A stretch of DNA of 33,157 nt from Paludibacteraceae bacterium (GTDB lineage Bacteria; Bacteroidota; Bacteroidia; Bacteroidales; Paludibacteraceae). The number at the start of each line of letters is the position of its first letter. Position 1 is the stretch's first letter. The notes beneath the pieces were generated by a model. That model saw only the letters and a list, made by a program, of their open reading frames with translations, had not been told where the DNA came from and ran no database searches. The DNA lies in assembly GCA_905234025.1 (NCBI GenBank), contig CAJOFT010000006.1:7747-40903 (forward strand), in the 5' to 3' direction. A program made the position numbers and the translations under genes. Shown piece by piece: positions 16,983-25,651 of the stretch.

Positions 16983-18223
16983 TGAAAAAGACATTATTTC
17001 TCGCAGCATTGGTGCTGATAAGCGCTGGCTGCATGGCACAAAAAGCAAGTGTAAACAAAGCAAGAAGCTTGATTCTGCAAGAAGAACCTGATTTTGATCA
17101 GGCGCGTCAACTTATCGGTGCGGCGATGCAGAACGAAGAAACAAAAGACCAGGCGAACACGTGGTACGTGGCTGGTTTGGTTGGATATCAAATCAGAGAA
17201 CAGGCTGAGCGTGACCGCATGATCGGTAAAGTCCCCGATCAAGACCAGATTGGACAGGCTATCATGGAGAGTTACGACTACTGGATGAAGGCGGACGAAA
17301 TCGCCATGACGCCGACGCTGGACAAGAAAGGTCGTGAAGTTGTGGACACCAAGACCCGCACCAACATTGCCAAGAAGCTCTTCGAACTTTACGACAAGCA
17401 GGACTTCGTAAAGTATGGTATTCACCTCAACGAACAACGTGATTTCCGCGGTGCGTACAACGTGTTCATGCGTCACCTTACAATGCCTGACCTGCCGATG
17501 ATGCAGGATGAGTCTTTCCAGGCTAAGATGCAGAAGGACACCATCTATGCACAGTATGAGTATTATGCAGCTCTCTTTGCTATTCAGGCACAGATGCACG
17601 ATGAGGCGATTGTTATTCTTGAGAAGATGAAAAACGGCGCATACGAACCGGTGGCTGTTAACCAGTTCCTTTATCAGGAATATGTGGAGAAAAAAGACAC
17701 GGCTAACTTCGTGCGCGTGCTTCAGGATGCGATGGTGCAGTTCCCGAAGGAACCCTGGTTCTTGCAGAACCTGATTAACTACTACATCTTCTCCGGACAG
17801 GAGCAGGCTGCTATTGATTATCTGGCACAAGCTATTGCCCGTGACCCGAACGTAGCGCAATATCATCTGATTAAAGGCAACCTGAACGCAAACCAGGGGC
17901 ACAATGAAGAAGCGTTGGCGGATTATGACAAGACGCTCGAACTTGACCCGAATTTGGCGGACGCTATTGCCGGTAAAGGACGTGTTTACTACAATCAGGC
18001 GGTTAAAATGAATGAGGACGCGGCATATATTCAGGACCAGAAAGCCTATAAAGCTGCACTGGCGGATATGAATGAAATGTTCAAGAAATCGCTCCCGTTC
18101 TTTGAGAAAGCTCATGAGATGGAGCCTGAGAACCGTGATTTCATGATTACGTTGAAGACCCTCTACTATCGTTTCCACATGGATGACAAGTACGAGGCGA
18201 TTCAGGAGAAACTGAATAACTGA
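16982..18223 (+). CDS. Exported tetratricopeptide-repeat protein
   Basis: The 413-residue product begins with a signal peptide (MKKTLFLAALVLISAGCMAQ). Cleavage could be at MAQ by signal peptidase I. A lipoprotein reading at the Cys is possible, but its -3 residue is Ser, which is atypical. TPR-like helix pairs are clearest at about residues 280-340, for example YHLIKGNLNANQGHNEEALA then DYDKTLELDPNLADAIAGKG. TPR proteins are scaffolds; the partner is unknown. It begins 24 bp after gyrA and its TGA shares one base with the ruvX ATG (TGATG), making it the first gene of a six-gene overlapping chain. Confidence 0.82.
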   Translation: MKKTLFLAALVLISAGCMAQKASVNKARSLILQEEPDFDQARQLIGAAMQNEETKDQANTWYVAGLVGYQIREQAERDRMIGKVPDQDQIGQAIMESYDYWMKADEIAMTPTLDKKGREVVDTKTRTNIAKKLFELYDKQDFVKYGIHLNEQRDFRGAYNVFMRHLTMPDLPMMQDESFQAKMQKDTIYAQYEYYAALFAIQAQMHDEAIVILEKMKNGAYEPVAVNQFLYQEYVEKKDTANFVRVLQDAMVQFPKEPWFLQNLINYYIFSGQEQAAIDYLAQAIARDPNVAQYHLIKGNLNANQGHNEEALADYDKTLELDPNLADAIAGKGRVYYNQAVKMNEDAAYIQDQKAYKAALADMNEMFKKSLPFFEKAHEMEPENRDFMITLKTLYYRFHMDDKYEAIQEKLNN

Positions 18224-18633
18224 TGGGTAGAATTCTCGCCATCGACTATGGTCAGAAACGTACAGGATTAGCCGTTACGGATCCGCTCCGTATAACGGCT
18301 AATCCGTTGCTTACTGTCGAAACGGCTAAACTCCGCGACTGGCTCAAAGCCGAACTCGCAAAAGGGGAAATTGACAAGGTTGTTATTGGTAAACCGACGC
18401 AGCTTAACGGCGCGGAAAGCGATTCTGTGCGCTATATAAAACCGTTCATGGACTGGTTCCGCAATCACTTTCACGCTATGCCGTTGGTGGAGTATGACGA
18501 GCGTTTCACCTCAACGCTTGCACATCGTGCCATGATTGATGGAGGCATGAAGAAATCTGTCCGGCGTGACAAGGCTGTCGTGGACAAACTTGCCGCCTGC
18601 ATTATTTTAGAAGATTATTTATCGACATTATGA
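18223..18633 (+). CDS. yqgF: Putative pre-16S rRNA nuclease / Holliday junction resolvase YqgF
   Basis: This 136-residue protein has the RNase H-like fold of the YqgF/RuvX family. E. coli YqgF acts in 5' processing of 16S rRNA; a resolvase role has been proposed for other members. The motifs are DYGQKRTGLAVTDP with the first acidic residue, VIGKPTQLNG, YDERFTSTLAH with the second, and the final D in DKLAACIILEDYL. It overlaps the TPR gene by 1 bp and the deformylase gene by 4 bp. Confidence 0.92.
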   Translation: MGRILAIDYGQKRTGLAVTDPLRITANPLLTVETAKLRDWLKAELAKGEIDKVVIGKPTQLNGAESDSVRYIKPFMDWFRNHFHAMPLVEYDERFTSTLAHRAMIDGGMKKSVRRDKAVVDKLAACIILEDYLSTL

Positions 18634-19178
18634 TACTTCCTATTTATTTATATGGTCAGCCTGTCTTGCGCAAACCGACGGAAGAAGTGCTGCCCGGAAG
18701 CATTGATATCAAGCAGCTTGTTGCCGACATGCAGGAGACCCTTACTGCTGCTGAAGGCTGTGGTCTTGCGGCACCGCAAGTGGGCAAGTCTTTGCGTATG
18801 TTCATTGTTGACGGCAGCGAACTGGGTGAGGATTATCCCGACTGCTTGGACTTCAAGCAAACATTCATCAACCCCGAGATTATCGAGGCGTCCGATGATA
18901 CGTCCACATACAGCGAAGGCTGTCTCTCTTTGCCGGGAATCTCGGAGAATGTAGTGCGCCCCAAGACCATCAGAATCCGTTATCAGGACGCGGATTTCAA
19001 CTGGCACGAGGACACGTTCACGGACTTCAAGGCGCGAATTGTCTTGCACGAATACGATCACTTGGAGGCACACGTTTTCACGGATCGCATTTCACCCATT
19101 CGGAAGACTTTCGTCAAGAGCAAACTGACCAATATTGCTAAAGGCAAAACCGGTGCGCGCTACAAGTACAAACACTAA
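18630..19178 (+). CDS. def: Peptide deformylase
   Basis: Def removes the N-formyl group from new proteins in the cytoplasm. All three signature motifs are present in this 182-residue protein: GCGLAAPQVG, EGCLSLPG (metal-binding Cys) and HEYDHLEAHVF (HExxH metal ligands and catalytic Glu). The ATG overlaps the stop of yqgF (ATGA), and the next gene starts on the base after its stop. No methionyl-tRNA formyltransferase gene is nearby. Confidence 0.96.
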   Translation: MILPIYLYGQPVLRKPTEEVLPGSIDIKQLVADMQETLTAAEGCGLAAPQVGKSLRMFIVDGSELGEDYPDCLDFKQTFINPEIIEASDDTSTYSEGCLSLPGISENVVRPKTIRIRYQDADFNWHEDTFTDFKARIVLHEYDHLEAHVFTDRISPIRKTFVKSKLTNIAKGKTGARYKYKH

Positions 19179-19751
19179 ATGGACTTGCTTAACATCATAT
19201 TCATTGCTGTTGGCTTAGCAATGGACTGCTTTGCCGTAAGTGTGGCGCAGGGCTTGGACACGGATTTGCACAGCCACAAAGCATGGCGGCACATCTTCCT
19301 CATGGCATTTCTGTTTGGCTTCTTTCAAGGCGGAATGCCCCTGATTGGCTACTACGCAGGCTGCTTGTTCACGGACTTCTTTGATACGTATGCGCCGTGG
19401 ATAGCGCTTGTTATATTGGCGTTTCTGGGCGGCAAGATGATTGTTGAGGCTGCGCGCGAAAAGAATGAGGACAAGCCGCACAAAGCCAACTGGACACTGC
19501 ATTACTTGCTGCTGATGGCTATTGCCACGTCTATTGACGCACTTGCTACCGGAGTGGTGTTTATTCCGTATCCGGAATATTTGTGGGTCGGAATAGGGCT
19601 TATCGCCTTTGTCAGTTTCGGCTTGTCTATCGTCGGTTGCCAAATCGGCTCGGAGTCAAAGAAACTGCTGACTGTTCAACCCGAACTCATCGGCGGAATC
19701 ATTCTTATTGGAATAGGTATTAAAATCTTTGTAGAAGGCGTATTGCTCTGA
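19179..19751 (+). CDS. mntP: Manganese efflux pump MntP
   Basis: This 190-residue integral membrane protein has about six hydrophobic segments. MntP exports Mn(II). Its family signatures are visible in two related halves: GLAMDCFAVSVAQGL at residues 12-26 and AIATSIDALATGVVF near 110-124, each with the conserved Asp in the membrane. No yybP-ykoY-like riboswitch can lie directly upstream because the start abuts the def stop codon. Expression must therefore follow the operon. The last base of its TGA is the first base of the next ATG. Confidence 0.92.
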   Translation: MDLLNIIFIAVGLAMDCFAVSVAQGLDTDLHSHKAWRHIFLMAFLFGFFQGGMPLIGYYAGCLFTDFFDTYAPWIALVILAFLGGKMIVEAAREKNEDKPHKANWTLHYLLLMAIATSIDALATGVVFIPYPEYLWVGIGLIAFVSFGLSIVGCQIGSESKKLLTVQPELIGGIILIGIGIKIFVEGVLL

Positions 19752-20335
19752 TGTTTTTGATACAGAACACATTAGTTTCTCTGGATGTCCTTGAAAAGGA
19801 GTTCTGCTGTGACTTGGACAAGTGTCGTGGTTGCTGTTGTATTGAGGGCGATGCCGGTGCGCCGATTTCGGACGAAGAAGTGAAAGAGGTGGAGGCTATT
19901 CTGCCTGTTTTGCTGCCGGAAATGACCAAAGAGGCAAAGGAAGTGGTGGCTAAACAGGGAATTGCTTATAGCGACCCGTCCGGAGAACAGGTCACATCTA
20001 TTGTCAATGACAAAGACTGTGTCTTTGCCCGCACAGACCACAACGGCTGGTGTTATTGTTTGATAGAAAAGGCGTACAATGCTGGAAAGATTGCTTTCAA
20101 GAAGCCTGTCTCCTGCCATTTGTACCCGATTCGTCTGACCAAAGTCGGTGACCTTGTCGGAGTGGAGTACCATCGTTGGGACATCTGCCATTGTGCCCGT
20201 CAGTTGGGCAAGAAACTGCATATGCCTTTATATAAATTCCTGCGCGAGCCGCTCATCCGTCGTTTCGGCGAAGAGTGGTATAACGAACTCGATTTAACTG
20301 CAACAGAATGGAAAAAACAATGCGAGCAGAAATAA
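19751..20335 (+). CDS. DUF3109 cysteine-rich family protein
   Basis: The 194-residue protein has the DUF3109 pattern FCCDLDKCRGCCCIEGDAGA near residues 18-37. Further cysteines lie in DKDCVFA, GWCYCLIEKA, VSCHLYP and WDICHCAR. The arrangement of eight or more conserved cysteines resembles YkgJ-type metal or Fe-S binding proteins (from family resemblance). No reaction is known. It overlaps mntP by 1 bp, and cinA starts inside its 3' end. Being between a Mn exporter and CinA does not define a function. Confidence 0.85.
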   Translation: MFLIQNTLVSLDVLEKEFCCDLDKCRGCCCIEGDAGAPISDEEVKEVEAILPVLLPEMTKEAKEVVAKQGIAYSDPSGEQVTSIVNDKDCVFARTDHNGWCYCLIEKAYNAGKIAFKKPVSCHLYPIRLTKVGDLVGVEYHRWDICHCARQLGKKLHMPLYKFLREPLIRRFGEEWYNELDLTATEWKKQCEQK

Positions 20336-21540
20336 TAACTATCGGCGACGAACTGCTAATTGGTCAGGTCGTTGACACTAATTCCGCATTTATGGCGGAG
20401 CAACTGAACAACATCGGTATTGAACTCTATCAGATCACCTCTGTCCATGACGATGCCGCTCATATTGCAACCGCTGTTATGGACGCTTTGTCGCGTGTGG
20501 ATATCGTTATCACGACCGGCGGACTTGGTCCCACGAAGGACGATATCACCAAACACGTCCTTTGTGAACTTATGGGCGCAAAACTTATTCCGGACGCAAG
20601 TGTGGAAGCGCATGTCCGCAACCTGTACAAAGACCGTCCCGAAGTCCTCAACGCGCTCACGGAGACCCAGTGGCTTGTGCCGGACAATTGCAAGGTCTTG
20701 CCTAATCGTGTTGGTTCTGCGCCGCTGATGTACTGGCACACGCCGGAAGGAAAGCACCTCTTTTCGCTGCCCGGTGTCCCGTATGAGATGGAGGCTGCTA
20801 TGCGTGAGCAAGTGCTGCCTGTTTTGCAGCGGGAAAGCACGGAGCAGATCACGCACCGAACCATTATGGTGAGTGGTATTCCTGAATCAAAACTTGCTTT
20901 GCACATTGCTGATTTCGAGAACGCATTGCCGGACAATATTCATTTGGCATATCTTCCAAAGAATCACACGATTCGTCTGCGTTTGAGCGGTTACGGCGTG
21001 CCTGCGGAGAGGGTGGAGGAGCTGCAGCGCAAACTTATGGCGCTCACGAAACAATGGCTCATTGCTACCGAAGACAAACCGCTTGAAGTCCTGATCGGAG
21101 AGAAACTCAAAGCCGCAGGCAAGACGATTGCCACGGCAGAGAGTTGCACAGGCGGCAAACTTGCCATGCTGCTGAATAAACACGCAGGCAGTTCGGCGTT
21201 CTACAAAGGCTCTGTAATCGCCTATTCCAACGAGGTAAAAGAGCACGTTCTCAAAGTAAACAAGGATTATCTGGAGAAATATGGCGCCGTTAGTGAGCAA
21301 GTCGTTGCTTTGATGGCGTATGGTGTCATGAAACTGCTGGACACGGACTATGCCATTGCCACTTCAGGTGTGGCAGGTCCGGATGGAGGCACGCCTGAGA
21401 AACCTGTCGGCACGGTCTGGATCGCCATTGCCAACAAACAGAAGGTCTATACCGAATGTCTGCATCTGCGCGGCAACCGCAATGCCATCACCGACACGGC
21501 TGCCACGCTCACGTTGGTGCGTTTGCTTTCCCAACTGTAA
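20320..21540 (+). CDS. cinA: CinA family protein (competence/damage-inducible; nicotinamide-nucleotide amidase)
   Basis: From ATG 20320 the protein has 406 residues and opens with MRAEIITIGDELLIGQVVDT, which matches the usual start of the family. An in-frame ATG at 20308 would add four residues. The N-terminal MoCF-like domain contains TGGLGPTKDD. The C-terminal CinA domain contains ATAESCTGGKLA and TSGVAGPDGGTPEKPVGTVW. Characterised members hydrolyse NMN to nicotinate mononucleotide or cleave ADP-ribose, recycling pyridine nucleotides. It overlaps the DUF3109 gene by 16 bp and ends immediately before the convergent TamL gene. Confidence 0.93.
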   Translation: MRAEIITIGDELLIGQVVDTNSAFMAEQLNNIGIELYQITSVHDDAAHIATAVMDALSRVDIVITTGGLGPTKDDITKHVLCELMGAKLIPDASVEAHVRNLYKDRPEVLNALTETQWLVPDNCKVLPNRVGSAPLMYWHTPEGKHLFSLPGVPYEMEAAMREQVLPVLQRESTEQITHRTIMVSGIPESKLALHIADFENALPDNIHLAYLPKNHTIRLRLSGYGVPAERVEELQRKLMALTKQWLIATEDKPLEVLIGEKLKAAGKTIATAESCTGGKLAMLLNKHAGSSAFYKGSVIAYSNEVKEHVLKVNKDYLEKYGAVSEQVVALMAYGVMKLLDTDYAIATSGVAGPDGGTPEKPVGTVWIAIANKQKVYTECLHLRGNRNAITDTAATLTLVRLLSQL

Positions 21541-23841
21541 TCAGAACGGGTAACCGATAGCGAAGTGGAAGGTCATGTCATCCTTCCAACTCAGACCGTT
21601 GCCTGCTGTCCGCCAAACTTTCGAGCCGTCATCCACATACAATCGCGTCGGGTCGTAAAGCTTGACACCGAAGTCTATGCGGAAAATCAGAATACTGAAA
21701 TCCAACCGCAAGCCTGCTCCGTAGGACCAGGCAATTTGCTTGTAGAACTCACCGAACTCAAACACACCGTTCGGCTGTTCGGCATAATCGCGAATCGTCC
21801 ATATGTTTCCGGCGTCCGTGAAGGCTGCCAACTCGATGAAGTTCCACACTTTCCAGCGGTATTCGAGGTTCAAGTCAAGCCGTATATCACCCGCCTGTAA
21901 ATCATACACTAATCCGCCTCCTGTTCCTTTGAATCCGCCGGGTCCGAGCGTACGTGCTTGCCAGCCGCGGACGCTGTTCGAGCCGCCCGAGAAGTAACGT
22001 TTCTCAAACGGCACGGTTGATGCGTTGAGGTATGGCACCACAACGCCCATTCCAATGTGGTAAACCAAACGATGGTTCGGCACTAACACATGGTGGAACG
22101 TAAAATCAACATCTCCTTTGGCGTACTGCGCAAACGGAATATTCCACAGCACATACGCACCGGCTTCATTCTTTTCCAACTTGGCAGCGGACGCGATACC
22201 GTAAAGCAGATTGCCTGCTGTTTCGATGGTGTATTTGAACCGGAGGTAATTGCGGTCAGGCTTGATTTGCAGCTGGCTCGTATAGATGCCTATATAACTC
22301 CAGTCCACGATGAAGTGGTCTTCATAGCTGTACTTCAGCACGCTGGATTTGTTGATAATATTCGTCTGGAACTCCTCGGATTTCCACGGCAGATATACGT
22401 AACTGATATCAACGATATTGAACACATGCCGCCAGTGTGAGTTCGGATTCCGGCGAATCATGTAGTACAGTCCCGCACTTGCAATGTCGCGCGTGAACTC
22501 ATCGGGACGGTTCTGGTATTGGAACGCAAGTTTGAGGTGCAGACTGTTCGGAAACAGCAGTCCTGCTTCTCCTTTCGCTTCTATGGCACGACCGCCGTTC
22601 TGACGCCATTCGTAACTGAAGCGTCCGTTCAGAGACAGTTGTTCTGCACCGCGGAAAATATTCCTGTTCACATAGCCTAATCCGGCTGCGATACCCCAGT
22701 CTCCGGCAGAGTAGGTACCTTCCACTTCTGCCGAAACGCTGTTCAGTTTGCTGCGCGAAACGGTTATATGGCAGTCAAGCAGATCCTTGCCGGCTGGCTC
22801 GAAGGATATATCCACGTACTTCACCGGTCCCAAAGCATTCAGCAGCGCATACGACCGCTCCACCATGTCTTCGTTGTAGTAGTCTCCCGGACGCAGTTTG
22901 CAGTTCTTGCGAAGCACGCGGTTTCGCAGCAGAGGACGGTCGAAATACGTGTATTCGTAGTCGTTCTCGAACTTCATCGTCAGTTCTTTGCCGTCCGGCA
23001 TATGCCGCGGATTATAGTCGATGTGGAAGCATATATGGTTGATTTTGTACCGCGTATAAACCTTTTCGCGGATGCTGTCAGGCCATTGTTCCGTATTGTT
23101 CAGCATTTTCAGTTCCACTGCCACTTCATGCGTGTTGTACGAACTGTCAGCACGGTAATCCAGCAGCGACTTGTCAAAGTAGTAATATCCCTCGCAATGC
23201 ATGGCGGACGCGATTCGTTCCCGCTCGTTGTCCATGACTGTAGCGTCGAAACGGTCACCGTTATGAATCAGACAGCCTTTCGAAGTGGCTGCACGCAGCA
23301 GGTCGGCTTGGTCGAGTTTGACGGTATAATCACGGATAAAATACGGCTTGTTGGCAGTAACAAGGTACGTCAGTTTCATTTTCCGGTTTTTGACAACCGT
23401 TTGCGTGTCCACATCGGCATTGAAGTAACCGCGGTTCTGCATGGCAAGTTTAAGTTGTTGCATGGAAACGCCTGTCAGCGCAGGGTCATATATAACCGGT
23501 GCTTCACCCATTTTATGGGCATTGCGGGCGAGACGTTTCTTGGATTTCGTGGTCGTGTCACGCGGAGCGGTATTATACACATGCAGTTGCAGTTTCCAGA
23601 ATCCGAGAATTTCCGTGTTTTGTTTTTGCCTCAGATAATTGTCAAGTCCGAGAGTTGACTCGTCTTTCGAATCAACCACTTTCACTTTGGCTTTGTCCAG
23701 CAGCATTTCGTTTTCCGGCACATATTTCGTCGTGTTGCAGCTGCTGAGCATAACTGCCGCCAACACGGCGAACGGCAGCATGGATAGCACAGCATGTTTC
23801 TTCACTTGCTGCACCTTTGATAGCATAACCATACAGACCAT
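21541..23841 (-). CDS. TamL-like Omp85 outer membrane lipoprotein
   Basis: From ATG 23841 the product is 766 residues. It has a signal peptide with a lipobox (LSSC, Cys at residue 35), then POTRA-like segments. A C-terminal Omp85 beta-barrel carries the hallmark GGSNSVRGWQARTLGPGG and a final aromatic residue (GYPF). An Omp85 barrel preceded by a lipidated N-terminus is the TamL type of Bacteroidota, which works with TamB in outer membrane biogenesis. The frame extends to ATG 23889, but the promoter would leave only about 10 nt of leader for that codon. ATGs at 23832 and 23826 are also possible starts. No tamB lies in this window. The stop abuts convergent cinA. Confidence 0.88.
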   Translation of the reverse strand: MVCMVMLSKVQQVKKHAVLSMLPFAVLAAVMLSSCNTTKYVPENEMLLDKAKVKVVDSKDESTLGLDNYLRQKQNTEILGFWKLQLHVYNTAPRDTTTKSKKRLARNAHKMGEAPVIYDPALTGVSMQQLKLAMQNRGYFNADVDTQTVVKNRKMKLTYLVTANKPYFIRDYTVKLDQADLLRAATSKGCLIHNGDRFDATVMDNERERIASAMHCEGYYYFDKSLLDYRADSSYNTHEVAVELKMLNNTEQWPDSIREKVYTRYKINHICFHIDYNPRHMPDGKELTMKFENDYEYTYFDRPLLRNRVLRKNCKLRPGDYYNEDMVERSYALLNALGPVKYVDISFEPAGKDLLDCHITVSRSKLNSVSAEVEGTYSAGDWGIAAGLGYVNRNIFRGAEQLSLNGRFSYEWRQNGGRAIEAKGEAGLLFPNSLHLKLAFQYQNRPDEFTRDIASAGLYYMIRRNPNSHWRHVFNIVDISYVYLPWKSEEFQTNIINKSSVLKYSYEDHFIVDWSYIGIYTSQLQIKPDRNYLRFKYTIETAGNLLYGIASAAKLEKNEAGAYVLWNIPFAQYAKGDVDFTFHHVLVPNHRLVYHIGMGVVVPYLNASTVPFEKRYFSGGSNSVRGWQARTLGPGGFKGTGGGLVYDLQAGDIRLDLNLEYRWKVWNFIELAAFTDAGNIWTIRDYAEQPNGVFEFGEFYKQIAWSYGAGLRLDFSILIFRIDFGVKLYDPTRLYVDDGSKVWRTAGNGLSWKDDMTFHFAIGYPF

Positions 23842-23903
23842 TTTAGGTCTGTAAAAGCCCGTTCGTATGTTACGTGCACAATACGGCATATTATAATCCG
23901 CCG

Positions 23904-23935
23904 CAAAATTACTGCTTTATTCTGATATATGCAAA
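23904..23935 (-). promoter_or_regulatory. Promoter of the TamL-like gene
   Basis: On the minus strand TTTG (23932-23935), 20 bp, TAATTTTG (23904-23911). Confidence 0.82.
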
Positions 23936-24081
23936 TGAAAACAGCCGACATCCGCATTTTTTTTGTTTATTCCGCAAAAATCCCTTAAATCCGCAGAAAA
24001 TTAAAAGTATAAAAATCACATTCAACTTTTCCCTGTTGGCGGGCTTTCCCGCAATTTCATATACAATTTTTTTTACTACCT

Positions 24082-24113
24082 CTTGTGCAATTAAAATATT
24101 TGTTGTACCTTTG
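24082..24113 (+). promoter_or_regulatory. Promoter of the 168-residue gene
   Basis: CTTG (24082-24085, one mismatch to TTTG), 20 bp, TACCTTTG (24106-24113). The resulting 5' leader is unusually long for this window, about 140 nt. Confidence 0.8.
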
Positions 24114-24157
24114 CAGCGTTTTTCAATCATTTATCAGTCGCCATTGACGCAGCCAAG

Positions 24158-24201
24158 CGTATGTGATACGTATGTGATTCGTATGTGATACGTATGTGAT
24201 T
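24158..24201 (+). repeat. 11-bp tandem array in a 5' leader, four alternating units
   Basis: Four exact 11-bp units alternate strictly: CGTATGTGATA, CGTATGTGATT, CGTATGTGATA, CGTATGTGATT. The array is downstream of the promoter and 59 bp before the ATG at 24261, so it would be transcribed. An 11-bp period is close to one helical turn, placing every TGTGA on one face of the DNA. Confidence 0.93.
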
Positions 24202-24260
24202 AAACTGCCAAGAGAGACAGGCAAATAGTAGGAATCAATAACAACTAAAATAATACCATT

Positions 24261-24767
24261 ATGGCAGGAACCGATCTTAATTATCCGTTTAAGGAAGCTC
24301 ACGGAGCTATTGAAAAAGGTGGCACCGTCCACCGTATGAAAAAATTCCGCAACGAACGCGGCCGCGTCATCGGCGTAGGCATTCAGGAGTCCTATATGAT
24401 CCGCAACCCGCGCGACTGGAAAAAAATGCCGGCGTCTGAAGCCGAACTCGCCAACCGTAGCCGGTGGCGCGAGGCGTGCTTGCGTACCACGGAGATTCTC
24501 CAGTCTGCACAGCCGGATGGTCTCACGCAGCAGCAGTTGTTGCACAAGCAGGTCAACCACATCCCCGATTATTACACGCCGGAAGAAGCGCAAGCGCTTT
24601 ATGCCCGCTTCCACGCACGCTATCTTGCCCAACTGCCCAACATGCGCCGCAAGCGTCCCGATTCACATGCACCGATTGACAAGGTTACCAAAAAACCGAA
24701 GCGTTATGCCCAGTTCCCCAATTTCGTCCGTGCGATGATTTACCTCTCCCTCAAATCCGCTGGGTAA
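24261..24767 (+). CDS. Conserved-looking protein of unknown function (168 residues)
   Basis: I do not recognise a named family. The protein is soluble, basic and without signal peptide or membrane segment. It opens with MAGTDLNYPFKEAHGAIEKG, continues through HRMKKFRNERGRVIGVGIQE, has a helical Glu/Arg-rich middle, and ends in a Lys/Pro-rich stretch (KVTKKPKRYAQFPNFVRAMI). The basic patches would suit nucleic-acid binding, but that is only a composition argument. It is monocistronic, with its own promoter, a repeat-bearing leader and a strong terminator. Codon use looks like that of its neighbours, so there is no sign of recent transfer. Confidence 0.75.
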   Translation: MAGTDLNYPFKEAHGAIEKGGTVHRMKKFRNERGRVIGVGIQESYMIRNPRDWKKMPASEAELANRSRWREACLRTTEILQSAQPDGLTQQQLLHKQVNHIPDYYTPEEAQALYARFHARYLAQLPNMRRKRPDSHAPIDKVTKKPKRYAQFPNFVRAMIYLSLKSAG

Positions 24768-24789
24768 TATCTTGTTTTCGTTACATAAC

Positions 24790-24822
24790 AAAAAAAAGTG
24801 CGAGAAATCGTGCTTTTTTTTT
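24790..24822 (+). terminator. Intrinsic terminator after the 168-residue gene
   Basis: GTGCGA (24798-24803), GAAA loop, TCGTGC (24808-24813) forms a 6-bp stem with two G-T wobbles, flanked by runs of eight A and nine T. The T-run also supplies the TTTG of the frd promoter. Confidence 0.82.
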
Positions 24823-24851
24823 GCATATATGCAAAATATGTTGTACCTTTG
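24820..24851 (+). promoter_or_regulatory. Promoter of the fumarate reductase operon
   Basis: TTTG (24820-24823), 20 bp, TACCTTTG (24844-24851). The -33 element overlaps the terminator T-run. A palindrome, TTGCATATATGCAA (24821-24834), lies in the spacer and might bind a regulator. Confidence 0.85.
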
Positions 24852-24932
24852 CCGCGAATTTGGATAAGACTGCAAGTTCATTATTAAAAAACGTACAAAA
24901 CAATACAAAATTATTAATAAAATTAAAATCTT

Positions 24933-25640
24933 ATGTGGCTAAAAGATTCATCAATCGGCCGTAAGTTCGTAATGAGCATTACAGGCCTGTTTCTGGTCCT
25001 TTTCCTGCTGTTCCATGGTTCTATGAACCTCTGCCTCGTCATCGACGATGTATTTGGAACGCATGCGTACAACTGGATTTGCGCAATGTTGGGTGCTAAC
25101 TGGTACGCCATTATCGGCACGCTTGTTCTCGCTCTCGGCGTTGTAGTGCATTTCTCCTATGCGATTTATCTGACCATCCAGAACCGTGCGGCACGCGGCA
25201 ATGACCGTTATGCCATTGAGGCACGTCAGGAAGGTGTGGATTGGGAGTCGAAGAACATGCTCGTGCTGGGCATTATCGTTATCGGTTTCCTTGTGCTTCA
25301 CCTCATTAACTTCTGGTACAAGATGCAATGGGCGGAGCTGACGGGTATTCATACCTCTGCATTTGATCCGCAGGACGGTTCTGCTATTGTGAAAGGTCTG
25401 TTCACAGACGGATGGTGCGGTATTATTTACTGCCTGCTTTACATCATTTGGTTGGTGGCTTTGTGGTTCCACCTCAATCACGGTATCTGGTCGGCGCTCC
25501 AAACTATGGGATGGAGCAACCTCATCTGGCTCAAACGTATCAAAGTCATCGGTACCGTTTTTGCTACGCTCGTGGTGAGCCTGTTTATGGTTGTAGTGCT
25601 CTACTTCCTCGGTGTTAATATTGGAATGATGAACGCTTAA
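24933..25640 (+). CDS. frdC: Fumarate reductase/succinate dehydrogenase cytochrome b subunit
   Basis: The 235-residue membrane subunit anchors the complex and, in this type B class, binds two hemes b and exchanges electrons with menaquinone. It begins with [20 protein letters not shown] and [11 protein letters not shown], the usual first helix with a heme-ligand His. About five membrane segments can be counted, with further His residues in [18 protein letters not shown] and [19 protein letters not shown]. The order C-A-B and the single membrane subunit match Bacteroides and Wolinella complexes. It has a clear promoter upstream and is followed after 11 bp by the flavoprotein gene. Confidence 0.94.
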   Translation: MWLKDSSIGRKFVMSITGLFLVLFLLFHGSMNLCLVIDDVFGTHAYNWICAMLGANWYAIIGTLVLALGVVVHFSYAIYLTIQNRAARGNDRYAIEARQEGVDWESKNMLVLGIIVIGFLVLHLINFWYKMQWAELTGIHTSAFDPQDGSAIVKGLFTDGWCGIIYCLLYIIWLVALWFHLNHGIWSALQTMGWSNLIWLKRIKVIGTVFATLVVSLFMVVVLYFLGVNIGMMNA

Positions 25641-25651
25641 TAATTACGACT

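Larger units (their letters stand above)
23842..24260. other. Intergenic region between divergent TamL gene and the 168-residue gene
   Basis: It contains the TamL promoter and leader, then an AT-rich spacer with a short hairpin (GCGGG-CTTT-CCCGC, 24039-24052). Next come the plus-strand promoter (24082-24113) and a leader of about 140 nt that carries the 11-bp array at 24158-24201. I see no gene in it. Confidence 0.65.

Noticed and set aside
19100-19178. Mn-responsive riboswitch for mntP
   Set aside because: mntP starts on the base after the def stop codon, so there is no leader to hold such a structure.
24158-24201. 11-bp array as binding sites for the Crp/Fnr regulator at 2661-3386
   Set aside because: TGTGA resembles a Crp half site, but the copies are direct rather than inverted and the regulator's specificity is unknown, so I do not claim it.
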